Source: Sedimentitalea sp039941015
GTDB taxonomy: Bacteria > Pseudomonadota > Alphaproteobacteria > Rhodobacterales > Rhodobacteraceae
Strand: one strand, 5' to 3'
Assembly: GCF_039941015.1 (NCBI RefSeq)
Contig: NZ_JBDVFI010000020.1
Length of the DNA: 64,000 nt
The translations under genes were made by a program, and so were the position numbers. The notes under the pieces are model-generated. The model was given only the letters and a program-made list of their open reading frames with translations, made no database searches and was not told where the DNA came from. Numbering within the stretch: position 1 is the first letter of the stretch; each line of letters opens with the position of its first letter. Shown here in pieces: positions 1 through 8,834 of this stretch.

Positions 1-687
1 AATCGCAATCTCAGCTCCAAATCCGGCGCGGCAGATGCCCTGACGCAGATGGGAATCAACGTGATGGTTGGCCCGAAAGTCGTTGAAAAGGCTCTGGAAC
101 AGGTTGGCATCGCCTTCATGATGGCCCCTATGCACCATCCCGCCATGGCCCATGTCGGTCCCAGTCGGGCCGAGCTTGGCACGCGCACCATATTTAACAT
201 CCTCGGACCGCTCACCAACCCGGCCGGGGTGAAACGCCAACTCACAGGTGCATTCTCGCGCGAAATGATCCGCCCTATGGCCGAGACCCTCGGAACGTTG
301 GGATCAGAACGCGCATGGTTGGTGCATGGCAGTGACGGCACCGACGAGTTGACCATCGCAGGCGTAAGTTGGATCGCCGCACTCGAAGACGGAGCGGTGA
401 AAGAAGCTGAACTGCACCCCGAGGACGCAGGTCTGCCCGTTCATCCCTTCGAAGACATTCTTGGCGGCAGTCCCGAAGACAACGCCCGCGCCTTTGGCGC
501 CCTGCTGGACGGGGCCCCGTCCGCCTACCGCGACGCGGTTCTGTTGAATGCAGCCGCCGCACTTGTGGTTGCCGACGCCGCTGACACCTTGCGCGATGGT
601 GTTGCCATGGCTGCGGAGAGCATCGACAGCGGCGCAGCCCGCGGCAAGATCACCGACCTCGCGCGCATTACCCAGGAGCCCGCATGA
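1..687 (+). CDS. trpD: Anthranilate phosphoribosyltransferase (TrpD), 3' part
   Basis: Transfers the phosphoribosyl group of PRPP to anthranilate, the second step of tryptophan synthesis from chorismate, in the cytosol. The frame is open from base 1 and begins in the conserved NRNLSSKSGAADAL stretch of the family, so the N-terminal part with the PRPP-binding glycine loop lies left of the window. Visible blocks include FMMAPMHHPAM, RTIFNILGPLTNPAG and VHGSDGTDE. 228 residues are visible of a family length near 340. The stop overlaps the trpC start (ATGA), so the two genes are translationally coupled. The first internal ATG at 49 is not the real start, because conserved residues precede it. Confidence 0.96.
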   Translation, partial: NRNLSSKSGAADALTQMGINVMVGPKVVEKALEQVGIAFMMAPMHHPAMAHVGPSRAELGTRTIFNILGPLTNPAGVKRQLTGAFSREMIRPMAETLGTLGSERAWLVHGSDGTDELTIAGVSWIAALEDGAVKEAELHPEDAGLPVHPFEDILGGSPEDNARAFGALLDGAPSAYRDAVLLNAAAALVVADAADTLRDGVAMAAESIDSGAARGKITDLARITQEPA

Positions 688-1496
688 CCACGACCATTCT
701 CGATCAGATCAAAGCCTACAAGCTTGAGGAAATCGCCGCTGACAAGGCCGCGCAGCCGATCGATCAGGTGGAGGTCGCCGCTCGCTCAGCCAGCCCGGTG
801 CGCCCTTTTGCCGAAGCGCTGCAGCAAGCGAGCAGGGGTGGCTATGGCCTGATTGCGGAGATCAAGAAAGCCAGCCCGTCCAAAGGACTGATCCGCCCTG
901 ATTTTGATCCCGCCGCACTTGCAAAGGCCTACGAGGCCGGCGGCGCGACCTGCCTGTCCGTTCTGACTGACACCCCGAGCTTTCAGGGTGCGAAGGCGTT
1001 TCTGACCGAAGCCCGCGATGCCTGCGCCCTACCCGCGTTGCGCAAGGATTTCATGTATGATCCCTATCAGGTGGTCGAGGCGCGCAGCCTTGGCGCCGAT
1101 TGCATCCTGATCATCATGGCCAGTGTCAGCGATGATCAGGCCGCCGAGCTTGAAGCCGCAGCTGTGGAATGGGGCATGGATGCGCTGATCGAAGTGCATG
1201 ATGCCGAGGAGTTGGAACGGGCGATGGTCCTGAAAAGCCCGCTGATCGGGATCAACAATCGCGATCTCAAGACCTTTGAAACCTCACTTGATGTGACACG
1301 AAAGCTCAGCAAGCTGGTTCCGGCAGACCGCGTCATCGTCTGCGAAAGCGGGCTGAACAGCCCTGCAGAGTTGGCCGATATGGCCCGCTATGGCGTGCGC
1401 GATTTTCTAATCGGCGAAAGCCTGATGCGGCAGGATGATGTTACGGCGGCGACCCGAGGCTTGTTGGAAAGACCTCTGACCCCCGGAGCCATATGA
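684..1496 (+). CDS. trpC: Indole-3-glycerol phosphate synthase (TrpC)
   Basis: Converts CdRP into indole-3-glycerol phosphate, the fourth step of tryptophan synthesis, in a cytosolic TIM barrel. At 270 residues it is the normal single-domain length, not fused to TrpF. Family motifs are present in order: EIKKASPSKG (catalytic Lys block, near residue 60), LRKDFMYDPYQV, IGINNRDLKTFE, CESGLN and FLIGESLMR. The start overlaps the trpD stop and the stop overlaps the moaC start, both as ATGA, so it sits inside a tightly coupled trp-moa operon. Confidence 0.97.
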   Translation: MTTTILDQIKAYKLEEIAADKAAQPIDQVEVAARSASPVRPFAEALQQASRGGYGLIAEIKKASPSKGLIRPDFDPAALAKAYEAGGATCLSVLTDTPSFQGAKAFLTEARDACALPALRKDFMYDPYQVVEARSLGADCILIIMASVSDDQAAELEAAAVEWGMDALIEVHDAEELERAMVLKSPLIGINNRDLKTFETSLDVTRKLSKLVPADRVIVCESGLNSPAELADMARYGVRDFLIGESLMRQDDVTAATRGLLERPLTPGAI

Positions 1497-1969
1497 TGCC
1501 CCTGACGCATTTTGACTCGCAAGGCGATGCACATATGGTGGATGTCTCTGACAAGGCGGTGACAGCACGTGTTGCCGTCGCGCGTGGCCACATCAGCATG
1601 AAGCAAGAAACCTTTGATATCATTTCAGAAGGCAAGGCCAAAAAGGGAGACGTTCTGGGCGTTGCCCGCCTCGCCGGGATCATGGGTGCCAAGAAGACAC
1701 CCGAACTGATCCCCCTCTGTCATCCATTGCCGATCAGCAAGGTTGCGATTGAATTGACCCTCGATCCGCTACTGCCCGGCGTGCAGATCGAAGCGACCGT
1801 CAAGACCACCGGCCAAACCGGCGTTGAAATGGAGGCGCTCACGGCAGTGTCCACCGCCGCGCTGACCGTTTACGACATGACCAAGGCCGTCGACAAAACG
1901 ATGCAGATTGGAGAAATCCGTGTCGTTCTGAAAGATGGTGGGAAATCAGGGCGATACACAGCGTCATGA
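1493..1969 (+). CDS. moaC: Cyclic pyranopterin monophosphate synthase (MoaC)
   Basis: Acts with MoaA to turn GTP into cyclic pyranopterin monophosphate, the first step of molybdenum cofactor synthesis. The 158-residue length matches the family. Diagnostic blocks are AHMVDVSDKAVT at the N-terminus, the active-site segment LIPLCHPLPI and TGVEMEALTAVS followed by YDMTKA. It begins with two Met codons (1493 and 1496); the first overlaps the trpC stop. It overlaps moeA by four bases. Coupling to trp genes is a known order in Rhodobacteraceae. The cofactor is needed by the cox-type hydroxylase encoded further along in this window. Confidence 0.96.
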   Translation: MMPLTHFDSQGDAHMVDVSDKAVTARVAVARGHISMKQETFDIISEGKAKKGDVLGVARLAGIMGAKKTPELIPLCHPLPISKVAIELTLDPLLPGVQIEATVKTTGQTGVEMEALTAVSTAALTVYDMTKAVDKTMQIGEIRVVLKDGGKSGRYTAS

Positions 1970-3138
1970 TCACTGTCGCCCAAGCCCGCGCAGCGCTTTC
2001 TGACCTGATCGCTCCGCTGCCTTCGCAAGAAGTAGACCTCGTCGACGCGGCAGGCCGCGTGTTGGCGCGGGAGATGCAGGCGCAACGTGACCAGCCCCCA
2101 TTCGCAGCTTCCTCTATGGACGGCTACGCGGTCAAATCCGCCGAAGTCGAGCTGCATGCGATGTTCAAGGTGATCGGCGAAGCCGCCGCCGGACATCGGT
2201 TTGAGGCACCCGTCGGTGCCGGTCAGGCGGTCCGCATCTTTACCGGTGCGCCGATCCCGGAGGGTACAGATTTCGTTGTCATTCAAGAGGATGTCAGCCG
2301 AACCGGAGATCTAATCACGATTACGGACGAGCCCGGAACCAAAACCAACATCCGTCCCGCAGGCGGCGATTTTACGGTCGGTACTGTCGTTTCAGCGCCC
2401 CGCATCCTTGCACCGCAAGACATCGCGTTGCTGGCCTCAATGAATATTGCGCGCGTTCCTGTGACACGCAAACCGGTTATCGCGATCCTCGCCACTGGTG
2501 ACGAACTGGTCATGCCCGGAGAGACTCCCGGCCCCGATCAGATCATCGCGTCCAACAGCTTTGGCCTCAAGGCAATGGTCGAGCGGCTCGGGGCGACGGC
2601 GCGGCTGTTGCCGATTGCCCGCGATACTCTGTCCTCGCTGCGCACTGCCTTTGATCTGGCCAGCAGCGCGGACCTGATCGTGACCATCGGCGGCGCATCG
2701 GTTGGCGATCACGATCTGGTGGCGCAGGCCACAGCGGATCTCGGGATGGAGCGCGCCTTTTACAAAGTCGCCATGCGCCCGGGCAAGCCGTTGATGGCTG
2801 GCCGATTGAATGGCGCGGCCATGGTCGGCTTGCCGGGAAATCCTGTTTCAGCAATGGTTTGCGGGCACATATTCCTTGCCCCAATGATCCGCACCATGCT
2901 CGGACTTGGCACTGAATTGCCGTCGCTACGCGCCGCAACACTCGACAGCCCGCTTGCGCAAAACGGTCCGCGTGAACACTATATGCGCGCAGTTGTGGCG
3001 GATGGCAAAGTGACCGCCTTTGACAATCAAGACAGCTCACTGCTCACAATCCTGTCTCAGGCCAACGCCCTGCTCGTCAGAGAACCCAATGATCCTACAT
3101 TGGCTGCCGGTGCTTCGGTCAACTACCTCCCGCTCTAG
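1966..3138 (+). CDS. moeA: Molybdopterin molybdenumtransferase (MoeA)
   Basis: Inserts molybdate into adenylated molybdopterin to complete the cofactor. 390 residues is normal for the family. Recognised blocks are SSMDGYAV near residue 47, the MoCF/MogA-like core with TGDELVMPGE, IGGASVGDHD and PGKPLMAGR, and GLPGNPVSAM. A beta-barrel C-terminal domain follows. It starts by ATGA overlap with moaC and is the last gene of the trp-moa run; lexA follows after 78 bases with its own promoter. Confidence 0.96.
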   Translation: MITVAQARAALSDLIAPLPSQEVDLVDAAGRVLAREMQAQRDQPPFAASSMDGYAVKSAEVELHAMFKVIGEAAAGHRFEAPVGAGQAVRIFTGAPIPEGTDFVVIQEDVSRTGDLITITDEPGTKTNIRPAGGDFTVGTVVSAPRILAPQDIALLASMNIARVPVTRKPVIAILATGDELVMPGETPGPDQIIASNSFGLKAMVERLGATARLLPIARDTLSSLRTAFDLASSADLIVTIGGASVGDHDLVAQATADLGMERAFYKVAMRPGKPLMAGRLNGAAMVGLPGNPVSAMVCGHIFLAPMIRTMLGLGTELPSLRAATLDSPLAQNGPREHYMRAVVADGKVTAFDNQDSSLLTILSQANALLVREPNDPTLAAGASVNYLPL

Positions 3139-3155
3139 CAAAACCGGCAAAGCGG

Positions 3156-3184
3156 TTGACACAAAACGAGAACATGTCTAGAAC
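3156..3184 (+). promoter_or_regulatory. lexA promoter with overlapping SOS box
   Basis: A TTGACA -35 hexamer lies at 3156-3161 and, after 17 bases, a TAGAAC -10-like hexamer at 3179-3184. The direct repeat GAAC-N7-GAAC, the known alphaproteobacterial LexA operator, occupies 3170-3184 and covers the -10 element. LexA bound there would block RNA polymerase, giving autoregulation of lexA 33 bases downstream. The pattern is seen directly; binding is inferred. Confidence 0.85.
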
Positions 3185-3216
3185 AAACGCAAACCCACAG
3201 GCAAGAGGTTCAGGCA

Positions 3217-3915
3217 ATGTTGACCAAGAAGCAGTTGGATTTGTTGGAATTTATCCATAAGCGCGTGCAGCGCGATGGTGTTCCCCCCAGTTTTGATGAA
3301 ATGAAGACCGCGCTCGACCTGCGCAGCAAATCGGGCATTCACCGGCTGATCACCGCACTCGAAGAACGAGGGTTTATTCGTCGCCTCGCCCACCGCGCGC
3401 GCGCAATCGAAGTGGTCCGCTTGCCCGAAAGCCTTGGTGGCGAGCCGACCACGGGCTTTTCCCCACGGGTCATACAGGGCGACAAACCTTCTGCCTCACG
3501 CCCGGCCAACGTCAATCCGGTCACCGTCAGTGCCGTAGAGCTGCCGATGATGGGCCGGATCGCCGCAGGTGTTCCAATTGAGGCGATCAGCCATGTGGAA
3601 AACCAGGTCACGGTGCCATCGCAAATGCTGTCGTCCTCCGGTGATCACTATGCGCTTGAGGTGCGTGGCGATTCCATGATCGACGCCGGGATCAATGACG
3701 GCGACGTGGTCGTGATCCGCGAAACCGCAGCAGCAGATGACGGCGATATCGTCGTCGCATTGGTTGAAGGCCATGAAGCGACGCTGAAACGGTTCTTCCG
3801 TCGCAGTGGTGCGATTGCACTTGAAGCGGCGAACCCGGCCTATGAAACCCGCGTCCTGCCCGAACATCAGGTCAAGGTGCAGGGCAAGCTCGTTGGGTTG
3901 ATCCGCACTTACTGA
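3217..3915 (+). CDS. lexA: LexA SOS repressor
   Basis: Transcriptional repressor of the DNA damage response that cleaves itself when RecA is activated. The N-terminal winged helix (residues 1-70) starts MLTKKQLDLLEFI. The linker is followed by the cleavage site Ala117-Gly118 in GRIAAGVP. The catalytic dyad is Ser153 (GDSMIDAG) and Lys191 (ATLKRFF). 232 residues is the usual alphaproteobacterial length, longer than in E. coli because of the linker. An SOS box overlaps its promoter. Its 3' end overlaps the convergent comEC stop by seven bases. Confidence 0.97.
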   Translation: MLTKKQLDLLEFIHKRVQRDGVPPSFDEMKTALDLRSKSGIHRLITALEERGFIRRLAHRARAIEVVRLPESLGGEPTTGFSPRVIQGDKPSASRPANVNPVTVSAVELPMMGRIAAGVPIEAISHVENQVTVPSQMLSSSGDHYALEVRGDSMIDAGINDGDVVVIRETAAADDGDIVVALVEGHEATLKRFFRRSGAIALEAANPAYETRVLPEHQVKVQGKLVGLIRTY

Positions 3916-5972
3916 GCCTTGGCATACTGGATTTTCGGCGCGGCGCGCGTGTTCCATAACCGCTGCCCCGCCGCTTGACGGGCGGTGGTGATACCTTTGT
4001 CCGTTATCGCAAGGCTGCCGGTGCGCAGCAGGCGTTTTGAATCAAAAACGTCGCAAGGCCCATCAAGGCGCAACGGGACAGATGCGATCACCACCTGACT
4101 TTCCGTGCACGACGAGACCTGCGCCGCGCCGGTCTTACCGATCACATGAATGATTTCTGCCGTGCCAGCAGTCATGACCCTGACCTTGCCCGCCGCTCCC
4201 GGCCAGCGCAGGGCCGCATTGCCCTGGTCCGCCCCATCACCGTCGTTCTCCAGCCAGTTCTGCGCCACAAACCCTGCCCCGCGCGGTTTGCTGAGTGCGC
4301 GACCTTCGTTTGTCATGACCCCGACCAACCCGCCGGTGTCTGCGACCAGAACGTCCGGGCGTTGCGCCTGTGACCAGATCGCGAACGCAGCCACAACTGG
4401 CAGCACCCCGGCAAGGCGCGCGCGCCCTTGCCAGAGCATCAGCCAGAGCATGCCCAACGCCATCATCGGCAACACCGTCGGCCCCGGCCCGGCCACGTAC
4501 CCTTGCGATCCTTCCAGATCGGAAACTGTCCGAGCCACGCCCAGTATCCAGGCGAGCCCCCACCCCATTGGGGTAAGTCCGATTGCCTCCAGCCCGAGCG
4601 GTGCGAGGCACAGCGCCACTACGGCTGCAGGGATCACCAGAACTCCCATCAGCGGCACCGAAACAAGGTTCGCGATCAACCCGTAATGCGACAATGTATT
4701 GAAATGCGCGGCCCCCACCGGGGCCGTTGCCAGCCCTGCAATTGCCGAGGACATCAACACCCCCAAAACTGGCTTCGCCCAACCCGGAGCCTTCGGCAGA
4801 TCCGCGTCGCGCAGCCAGCCAAAGAATGCAATCAGCGCAGTTGTTGCCGCAAATGACATCTGAAACCCCGGTCCCATCATCGCCTGTGGCCTCAGACAGA
4901 GCACGATCAGAGCCGCCATGGCCACCGCCCGCAAACTAAAGGCGCGCCGGTCAACGAGCACTGCGAGAAGGACGACCGCGACCATGATAAAGGCACGCTC
5001 GGTCGCGACATTGCCGCCAGAGAGCGCCAGATAGACAGCGGCCGCCGCAAGTGCTCCGATGGCCGCAACCTTCTTGACCGAAATGCGAAGGGCGACCGAA
5101 GGCACCAACGACAAGGACACGCGCAGGACCGCGAACACAAAACCTGCCAACAGGCCCATGTGCAGACCGGAAATCGCCAGCAAATGCGCCAAATTACTCG
5201 CCCGCAGTGCATTGAGCGCCTCTTGCCCGACGCCGCTGCGATCACCGGTAGTGACAGCGGCAGCGAAGCCACCGACATCACCCGGCAATATCTCACGCAC
5301 ACGTCGCGAGGCTTCCATCCGCAAGGCAAAGATGCCCAGCCCCTCCTGACCTGCGCGCGCTGGCGCAATCGTCAGGACGGGGTTGCGGGTGTACCCCACA
5401 GCGCCGAGTCCCTGAAACCAGGCATGGCGGCGGAAATCGAAACCGCCGGGTTCAACCGGCCCTTGCGGCGGTGAAAGATGCCCTGTTGTCATGATCCGCT
5501 GACCGGGCTTTAATTCTGCCGGTGGACCGTGAAGTGATACTCGAACCCGATCTGGCCGCCGTGCGGGCGCAACGCGTTCTAGCATAACGCGGTCCAGCGT
5601 GACCCGTATCGCATCAGATGCGCTCCGATCCAATGCCACGACGCGGCCTTCGATAGCACCGTAATAACGCCAGTCCAGCACCGGTGCGGCGGCCTGATGG
5701 GCGCGTAGTCCGGCCAAACCAAACCCGGTTGCCGCCAGAACCACCGCCCATGCCAGCGCTGCCCAGCCCCCTGGCCAACGCATGGCAGCTGCCGCACAGA
5801 TGCTTCCCAACACGCCAAACGCTGCATAGACCAGCGCGTCAGGTTCGACCGAAAGCACAAAGTAGCTGCCAATACCTATCGCGAGACAAACCGGCGCCCA
5901 CGGGAACAGATGCCCCCTCTGGCGAAGCAACACCATGTCGCCCCAGATCAACCCTCGCTTCAGGCCGTTCAT
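3909..5972 (-). CDS. comEC: ComEC/Rec2-family DNA uptake channel protein
   Basis: Inner-membrane protein proposed to move single-stranded DNA into the cytosol during natural transformation. It has N-terminal membrane helices, a soluble DUF4131-like OB-fold part (about residues 60-200), and the polytopic Competence domain with the signature LAISGLHMGLLAG near residue 270. The C-terminal part (after about residue 540) begins with VLVADTGGLVGVM, which resembles the start of the metallo-beta-lactamase-like domain. I see no HxHxDH metal-binding motif in it, so any nuclease activity of that domain is doubtful. Convergent with lexA, overlapping by seven bases. Confidence 0.9.
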   Translation of the reverse strand: MNGLKRGLIWGDMVLLRQRGHLFPWAPVCLAIGIGSYFVLSVEPDALVYAAFGVLGSICAAAAMRWPGGWAALAWAVVLAATGFGLAGLRAHQAAAPVLDWRYYGAIEGRVVALDRSASDAIRVTLDRVMLERVAPARRPDRVRVSLHGPPAELKPGQRIMTTGHLSPPQGPVEPGGFDFRRHAWFQGLGAVGYTRNPVLTIAPARAGQEGLGIFALRMEASRRVREILPGDVGGFAAAVTTGDRSGVGQEALNALRASNLAHLLAISGLHMGLLAGFVFAVLRVSLSLVPSVALRISVKKVAAIGALAAAAVYLALSGGNVATERAFIMVAVVLLAVLVDRRAFSLRAVAMAALIVLCLRPQAMMGPGFQMSFAATTALIAFFGWLRDADLPKAPGWAKPVLGVLMSSAIAGLATAPVGAAHFNTLSHYGLIANLVSVPLMGVLVIPAAVVALCLAPLGLEAIGLTPMGWGLAWILGVARTVSDLEGSQGYVAGPGPTVLPMMALGMLWLMLWQGRARLAGVLPVVAAFAIWSQAQRPDVLVADTGGLVGVMTNEGRALSKPRGAGFVAQNWLENDGDGADQGNAALRWPGAAGKVRVMTAGTAEIIHVIGKTGAAQVSSCTESQVVIASVPLRLDGPCDVFDSKRLLRTGSLAITDKGITTARQAAGQRLWNTRAAPKIQYAKAQ

Positions 5973-6105
5973 GTCTGCTTTCCGCCGTCCGGATCATCGC
6001 ACATGCCCAAAGCCTATCCGGCTCTCGGTTATCAAATGGTTACCGAATATTCTTCAAGCCCCGCAATTTCGTGGCGGGTTCAGCGCTCGCAGAAGGAGTT
6101 CAGCG

Positions 6106-6933
6106 CTATCCCAACTCCATCGTTGCGATCGCCTGCCGGTTTGACCCGCTCACAGGTGCCGCTCCGCGATACATTCGGGCGGTCGCAAATGTCTCGACAA
6201 AACCAAGGTCTTGAAGAGCAGAACACAGGTCTGCATTCTCGGACGGCACATCGATGATCACGGCCCCCGAGGGAAGTTCCGCGACTGCAGCACCTGCCAA
6301 AGCCAGCGCATCTGACGTGTTATCAGCAATGATCGGGCCGATCTTGACGCCGCTCTGGCATCTTCGAACGGTGGCAAAGCCGGTGCAATATCTGGACGCC
6401 TCGAGAACCACGGTTCGTCTGGTTTCGGTCGTTGACAACCAGCCAGTCAGGAAATCCGATCGCGGATATCCGTTGGCGGTTGTGTCCAGTTCGATGAGCC
6501 TGAGCAGATCCTCTGACCGCGCAGCGCGTACACGCGGATCGGCTTCCTGCGGCATTTGTCCTTCAAACCGGATGCTGGAACCGGCCCGAATAAACCCAGA
6601 CTTGGCATAGTTCGCCTGTTGTTCGGCGACACCGTCCAGCCCGACGGTTCGCCCCTCGGCATGCGCGAGCGCATGTTGCCACAGCGCATAGCCAATTCCC
6701 TGCCCGCGAAAATCGGGACGACACAGGTATAGCCCCAGAAACGCCATATCCTCGGAATGGTTGACCACCGAAATGGCGGCAACGATGTCAGACTTGTTTT
6801 CAGCCACAAAGAAGCCCTTTGGATCGCTGGCAAGAAAGACATGAGCATCCGCAAGCCCCGGGTTCCATCCTTCCTTGGCCGCCCATCCCAGAATGATGTC
6901 CATTTCTTCGGGTTTCGCGACGCGCAGTTTCAT
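6106..6933 (-). CDS. GNAT-family N-acetyltransferase
   Basis: Probable acetyl-CoA-dependent acetyltransferase of unknown substrate. The N-terminal half (residues 1-130) has the GNAT acetyl-CoA loop in the stretch RPDFRGQGIGYALW, preceded by the FLGLYLC strand. The second half (about 140-270) looks like the extra C-terminal acetyltransferase-like domain found in proteins of the YitH type. It is a single gene on the minus strand between comEC and gltX, with no operon partner to suggest a substrate. Confidence 0.8.
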   Translation of the reverse strand: MKLRVAKPEEMDIILGWAAKEGWNPGLADAHVFLASDPKGFFVAENKSDIVAAISVVNHSEDMAFLGLYLCRPDFRGQGIGYALWQHALAHAEGRTVGLDGVAEQQANYAKSGFIRAGSSIRFEGQMPQEADPRVRAARSEDLLRLIELDTTANGYPRSDFLTGWLSTTETRRTVVLEASRYCTGFATVRRCQSGVKIGPIIADNTSDALALAGAAVAELPSGAVIIDVPSENADLCSALQDLGFVETFATARMYRGAAPVSGSNRQAIATMELG

Positions 6934-7310
6934 CCTCTAAGTTCCTCAATCTGGTCCTGTCGCAGACACCGCGCCCGGCATAGTCCCCTTAACCCAACCT
7001 CTGAACAACAGGTTCGTCGGTTGGTCCAAGATCGATACCCACCCGGATACATTGGTTTTGCGAACCGGGTGTGGCAAGCAGCAATTGGCGCCGATGCGAA
7101 CCATTAAAATATCTGACCGCTCTGGCTGGCGCATTTCAATCCAGATGAAATCACCTTCACGGCAGCCTTTCGTTTCACGGTAAAAAAATGTATCCGCCTT
7201 TCTGAACCGTGGCGAGCGGGCTTAGCAAGCGCATCTCTTGATTTTTGTCAGCCCCGTGATCTCGCGCCCAGAAATACATCTAATCGTTGCCAAGAGGTAA
7301 ATCCCCGCAC
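6934..7310. other. Intergenic stretch between the GNAT gene and gltX
   Basis: Divergent intergenic region of 377 bases. It must hold the promoters of the GNAT gene (minus) and gltX (plus). I found no convincing -35/-10 pair, hairpin or conserved RNA in it. A TTG at 7287 opens the gltX frame 24 bases early but lacks a ribosome site; an AGAGG at 7293-7297 precedes the ATG at 7311. Confidence 0.5.
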
Positions 7311-8711
7311 ATGTCCGACCCCGTAGTTACTCGCTTTGCGCCGTCTCCCACCGGATTTCTGCATATCGGCGGCGCGCGCACGGCGCTGTTCAATTGGCTT
7401 TATGCGCGCGGTCGTGGAGGCAAGTTCCTGTTGCGGATCGAAGACACCGACCGCGCACGATCCACCCCCGAGGCGACCGAAGCGATTCTACAGGGGCTTT
7501 CGTGGTTGGGTCTGGACCATGACGGCGAGGTCATCAGCCAATTTGACGGTGCTGCTCGCCATGCAGAGGTCGCGCACCAACTGCTGGCCGAGGGCAAGGC
7601 CTATAAATGTTTCGCCACGCAGGATGAGATCGCCGCGTTTCGCGACGCGGCGCGAGCCGAGGGTAAATCCACCCTCTTTCGCAGCCCGTGGCGCGACGCT
7701 GATCCGGCGACCCATCCGGATGCCCCCTATGTGATCCGCATCAAGGCCCCTCAGGACGGAACAACCGTGATCCGTGACGAGGTGCAGGGCAATGTCACCA
7801 TTCGCAACGACCAGCTTGACGATATGGTCCTGCTGCGCGCTGATGGGTCGCCGGTCTACATGCTCGCGGTGGTTGTGGATGACCACGACATGGGCGTCAC
7901 ACATGTGATCCGCGGCGATGATCACCTCAACAACGCCGCCCGCCAGATGATGATCTATGACGCCATGGGCTGGGCAGTGCCGGTTTGGGCTCATATTCCG
8001 CTGATCCACGGCCCGGATGGCAAGAAACTGTCCAAACGTCACGGTGCGCTTGGGGCCCAGGAATATCAGGCGATGGGATATCCCGCTGCCGGCATGCGCA
8101 ACTATCTAGCGCGGCTGGGGTGGAGCCACGGTGACGATGAATTCTTTACCGATACGCAGGCGCTTGAGTGGTTCGATCTTGACGGGATCGGCAAAAGCCC
8201 GGCAAGATTTGACCTGAAGAAGCTCGAGAATCTCTCGGGGCAGCATATCGCGGTGTCAGAAAATGCCGCGTTGCGGCAAGAAATTGAAGGCTATCTGGCC
8301 GCTGCGCAGCTTGAACCGCTGACATCGGCACAAGGAGAGCGCCTAGAAACTGCGATGTATTGCCTCAAGGATCGCGCACGCACGTTTCCGGAACTGCTTG
8401 AAAAGGCCCATTTTGTCTTGACAAAGCGACCCGTGGTTCCGGACGCAAAGGCAGCAAAAGCGCTTGATTCAGTATCCCATGGTATACTGGCAGAATTGAC
8501 GCCGCAGTTGCAAACTGCTAGCTGGACCCGAGACGATCTCGAGGCGACCCTGAACAGCTTTGCAGAAGCACAGGGAACTAAGTTCGGCAAGCTGGCCGGC
8601 CCGCTTCGGGCAGCGCTGGCAGGTCGGGCCGTTACGCCCTCGGTGTTCGACATGATGCTGGTTCTGGGACGTCAAGAAACCCTGGACCGGCTTAACGACG
8701 CGTCCGGTTAA
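7311..8711 (+). CDS. gltX: Glutamyl-tRNA synthetase (GltX)
   Basis: Class I aminoacyl-tRNA synthetase that charges tRNA-Glu (and possibly tRNA-Gln, with later amidation). The Rossmann fold carries the HIGH-type motif in PSPTGFLHIGGARTALFNWL at residues 9-28. The KMSKS-type motif appears as KKLSKRHGA near residue 240. The C-terminal helical anticodon-binding domain follows. 466 residues is normal. I chose the ATG at 7311 because it begins at the conserved VTRFAPSPTG block and has an upstream AGAGG; the earlier TTG gives an unsupported 8-residue extension. Confidence 0.96.
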   Translation: MSDPVVTRFAPSPTGFLHIGGARTALFNWLYARGRGGKFLLRIEDTDRARSTPEATEAILQGLSWLGLDHDGEVISQFDGAARHAEVAHQLLAEGKAYKCFATQDEIAAFRDAARAEGKSTLFRSPWRDADPATHPDAPYVIRIKAPQDGTTVIRDEVQGNVTIRNDQLDDMVLLRADGSPVYMLAVVVDDHDMGVTHVIRGDDHLNNAARQMMIYDAMGWAVPVWAHIPLIHGPDGKKLSKRHGALGAQEYQAMGYPAAGMRNYLARLGWSHGDDEFFTDTQALEWFDLDGIGKSPARFDLKKLENLSGQHIAVSENAALRQEIEGYLAAAQLEPLTSAQGERLETAMYCLKDRARTFPELLEKAHFVLTKRPVVPDAKAAKALDSVSHGILAELTPQLQTASWTRDDLEATLNSFAEAQGTKFGKLAGPLRAALAGRAVTPSVFDMMLVLGRQETLDRLNDASG

Positions 8712-8753
8712 TTCGGGGTTCATGTCCCGGTCACACGACGCCGATACCAGCAG

Positions 8754-8775
8754 TGCCGTACCACCGTGTACGGCA
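8754..8775 (+). promoter_or_regulatory. Perfect inverted repeat between gltX and gltA
   Basis: TGCCGTAC and GTACGGCA form perfect 8-base arms around a 6-base loop, 59 bases upstream of the gltA start. No T-run follows, so it is not a canonical terminator. It could be an operator for gltA or an mRNA stem-loop. Confidence 0.4.
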
Positions 8776-8834
8776 AGCCCCCGCACGGGTCAGGCGATGC
8801 CCCGCCCCGTGGACCATAAGAGGAAGGGACATCC

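Noticed and set aside
7287..7310. TTG start for gltX
   Set aside because: Adds residues before the conserved start, overlaps the ribosome site of the ATG at 7311 and has none of its own.
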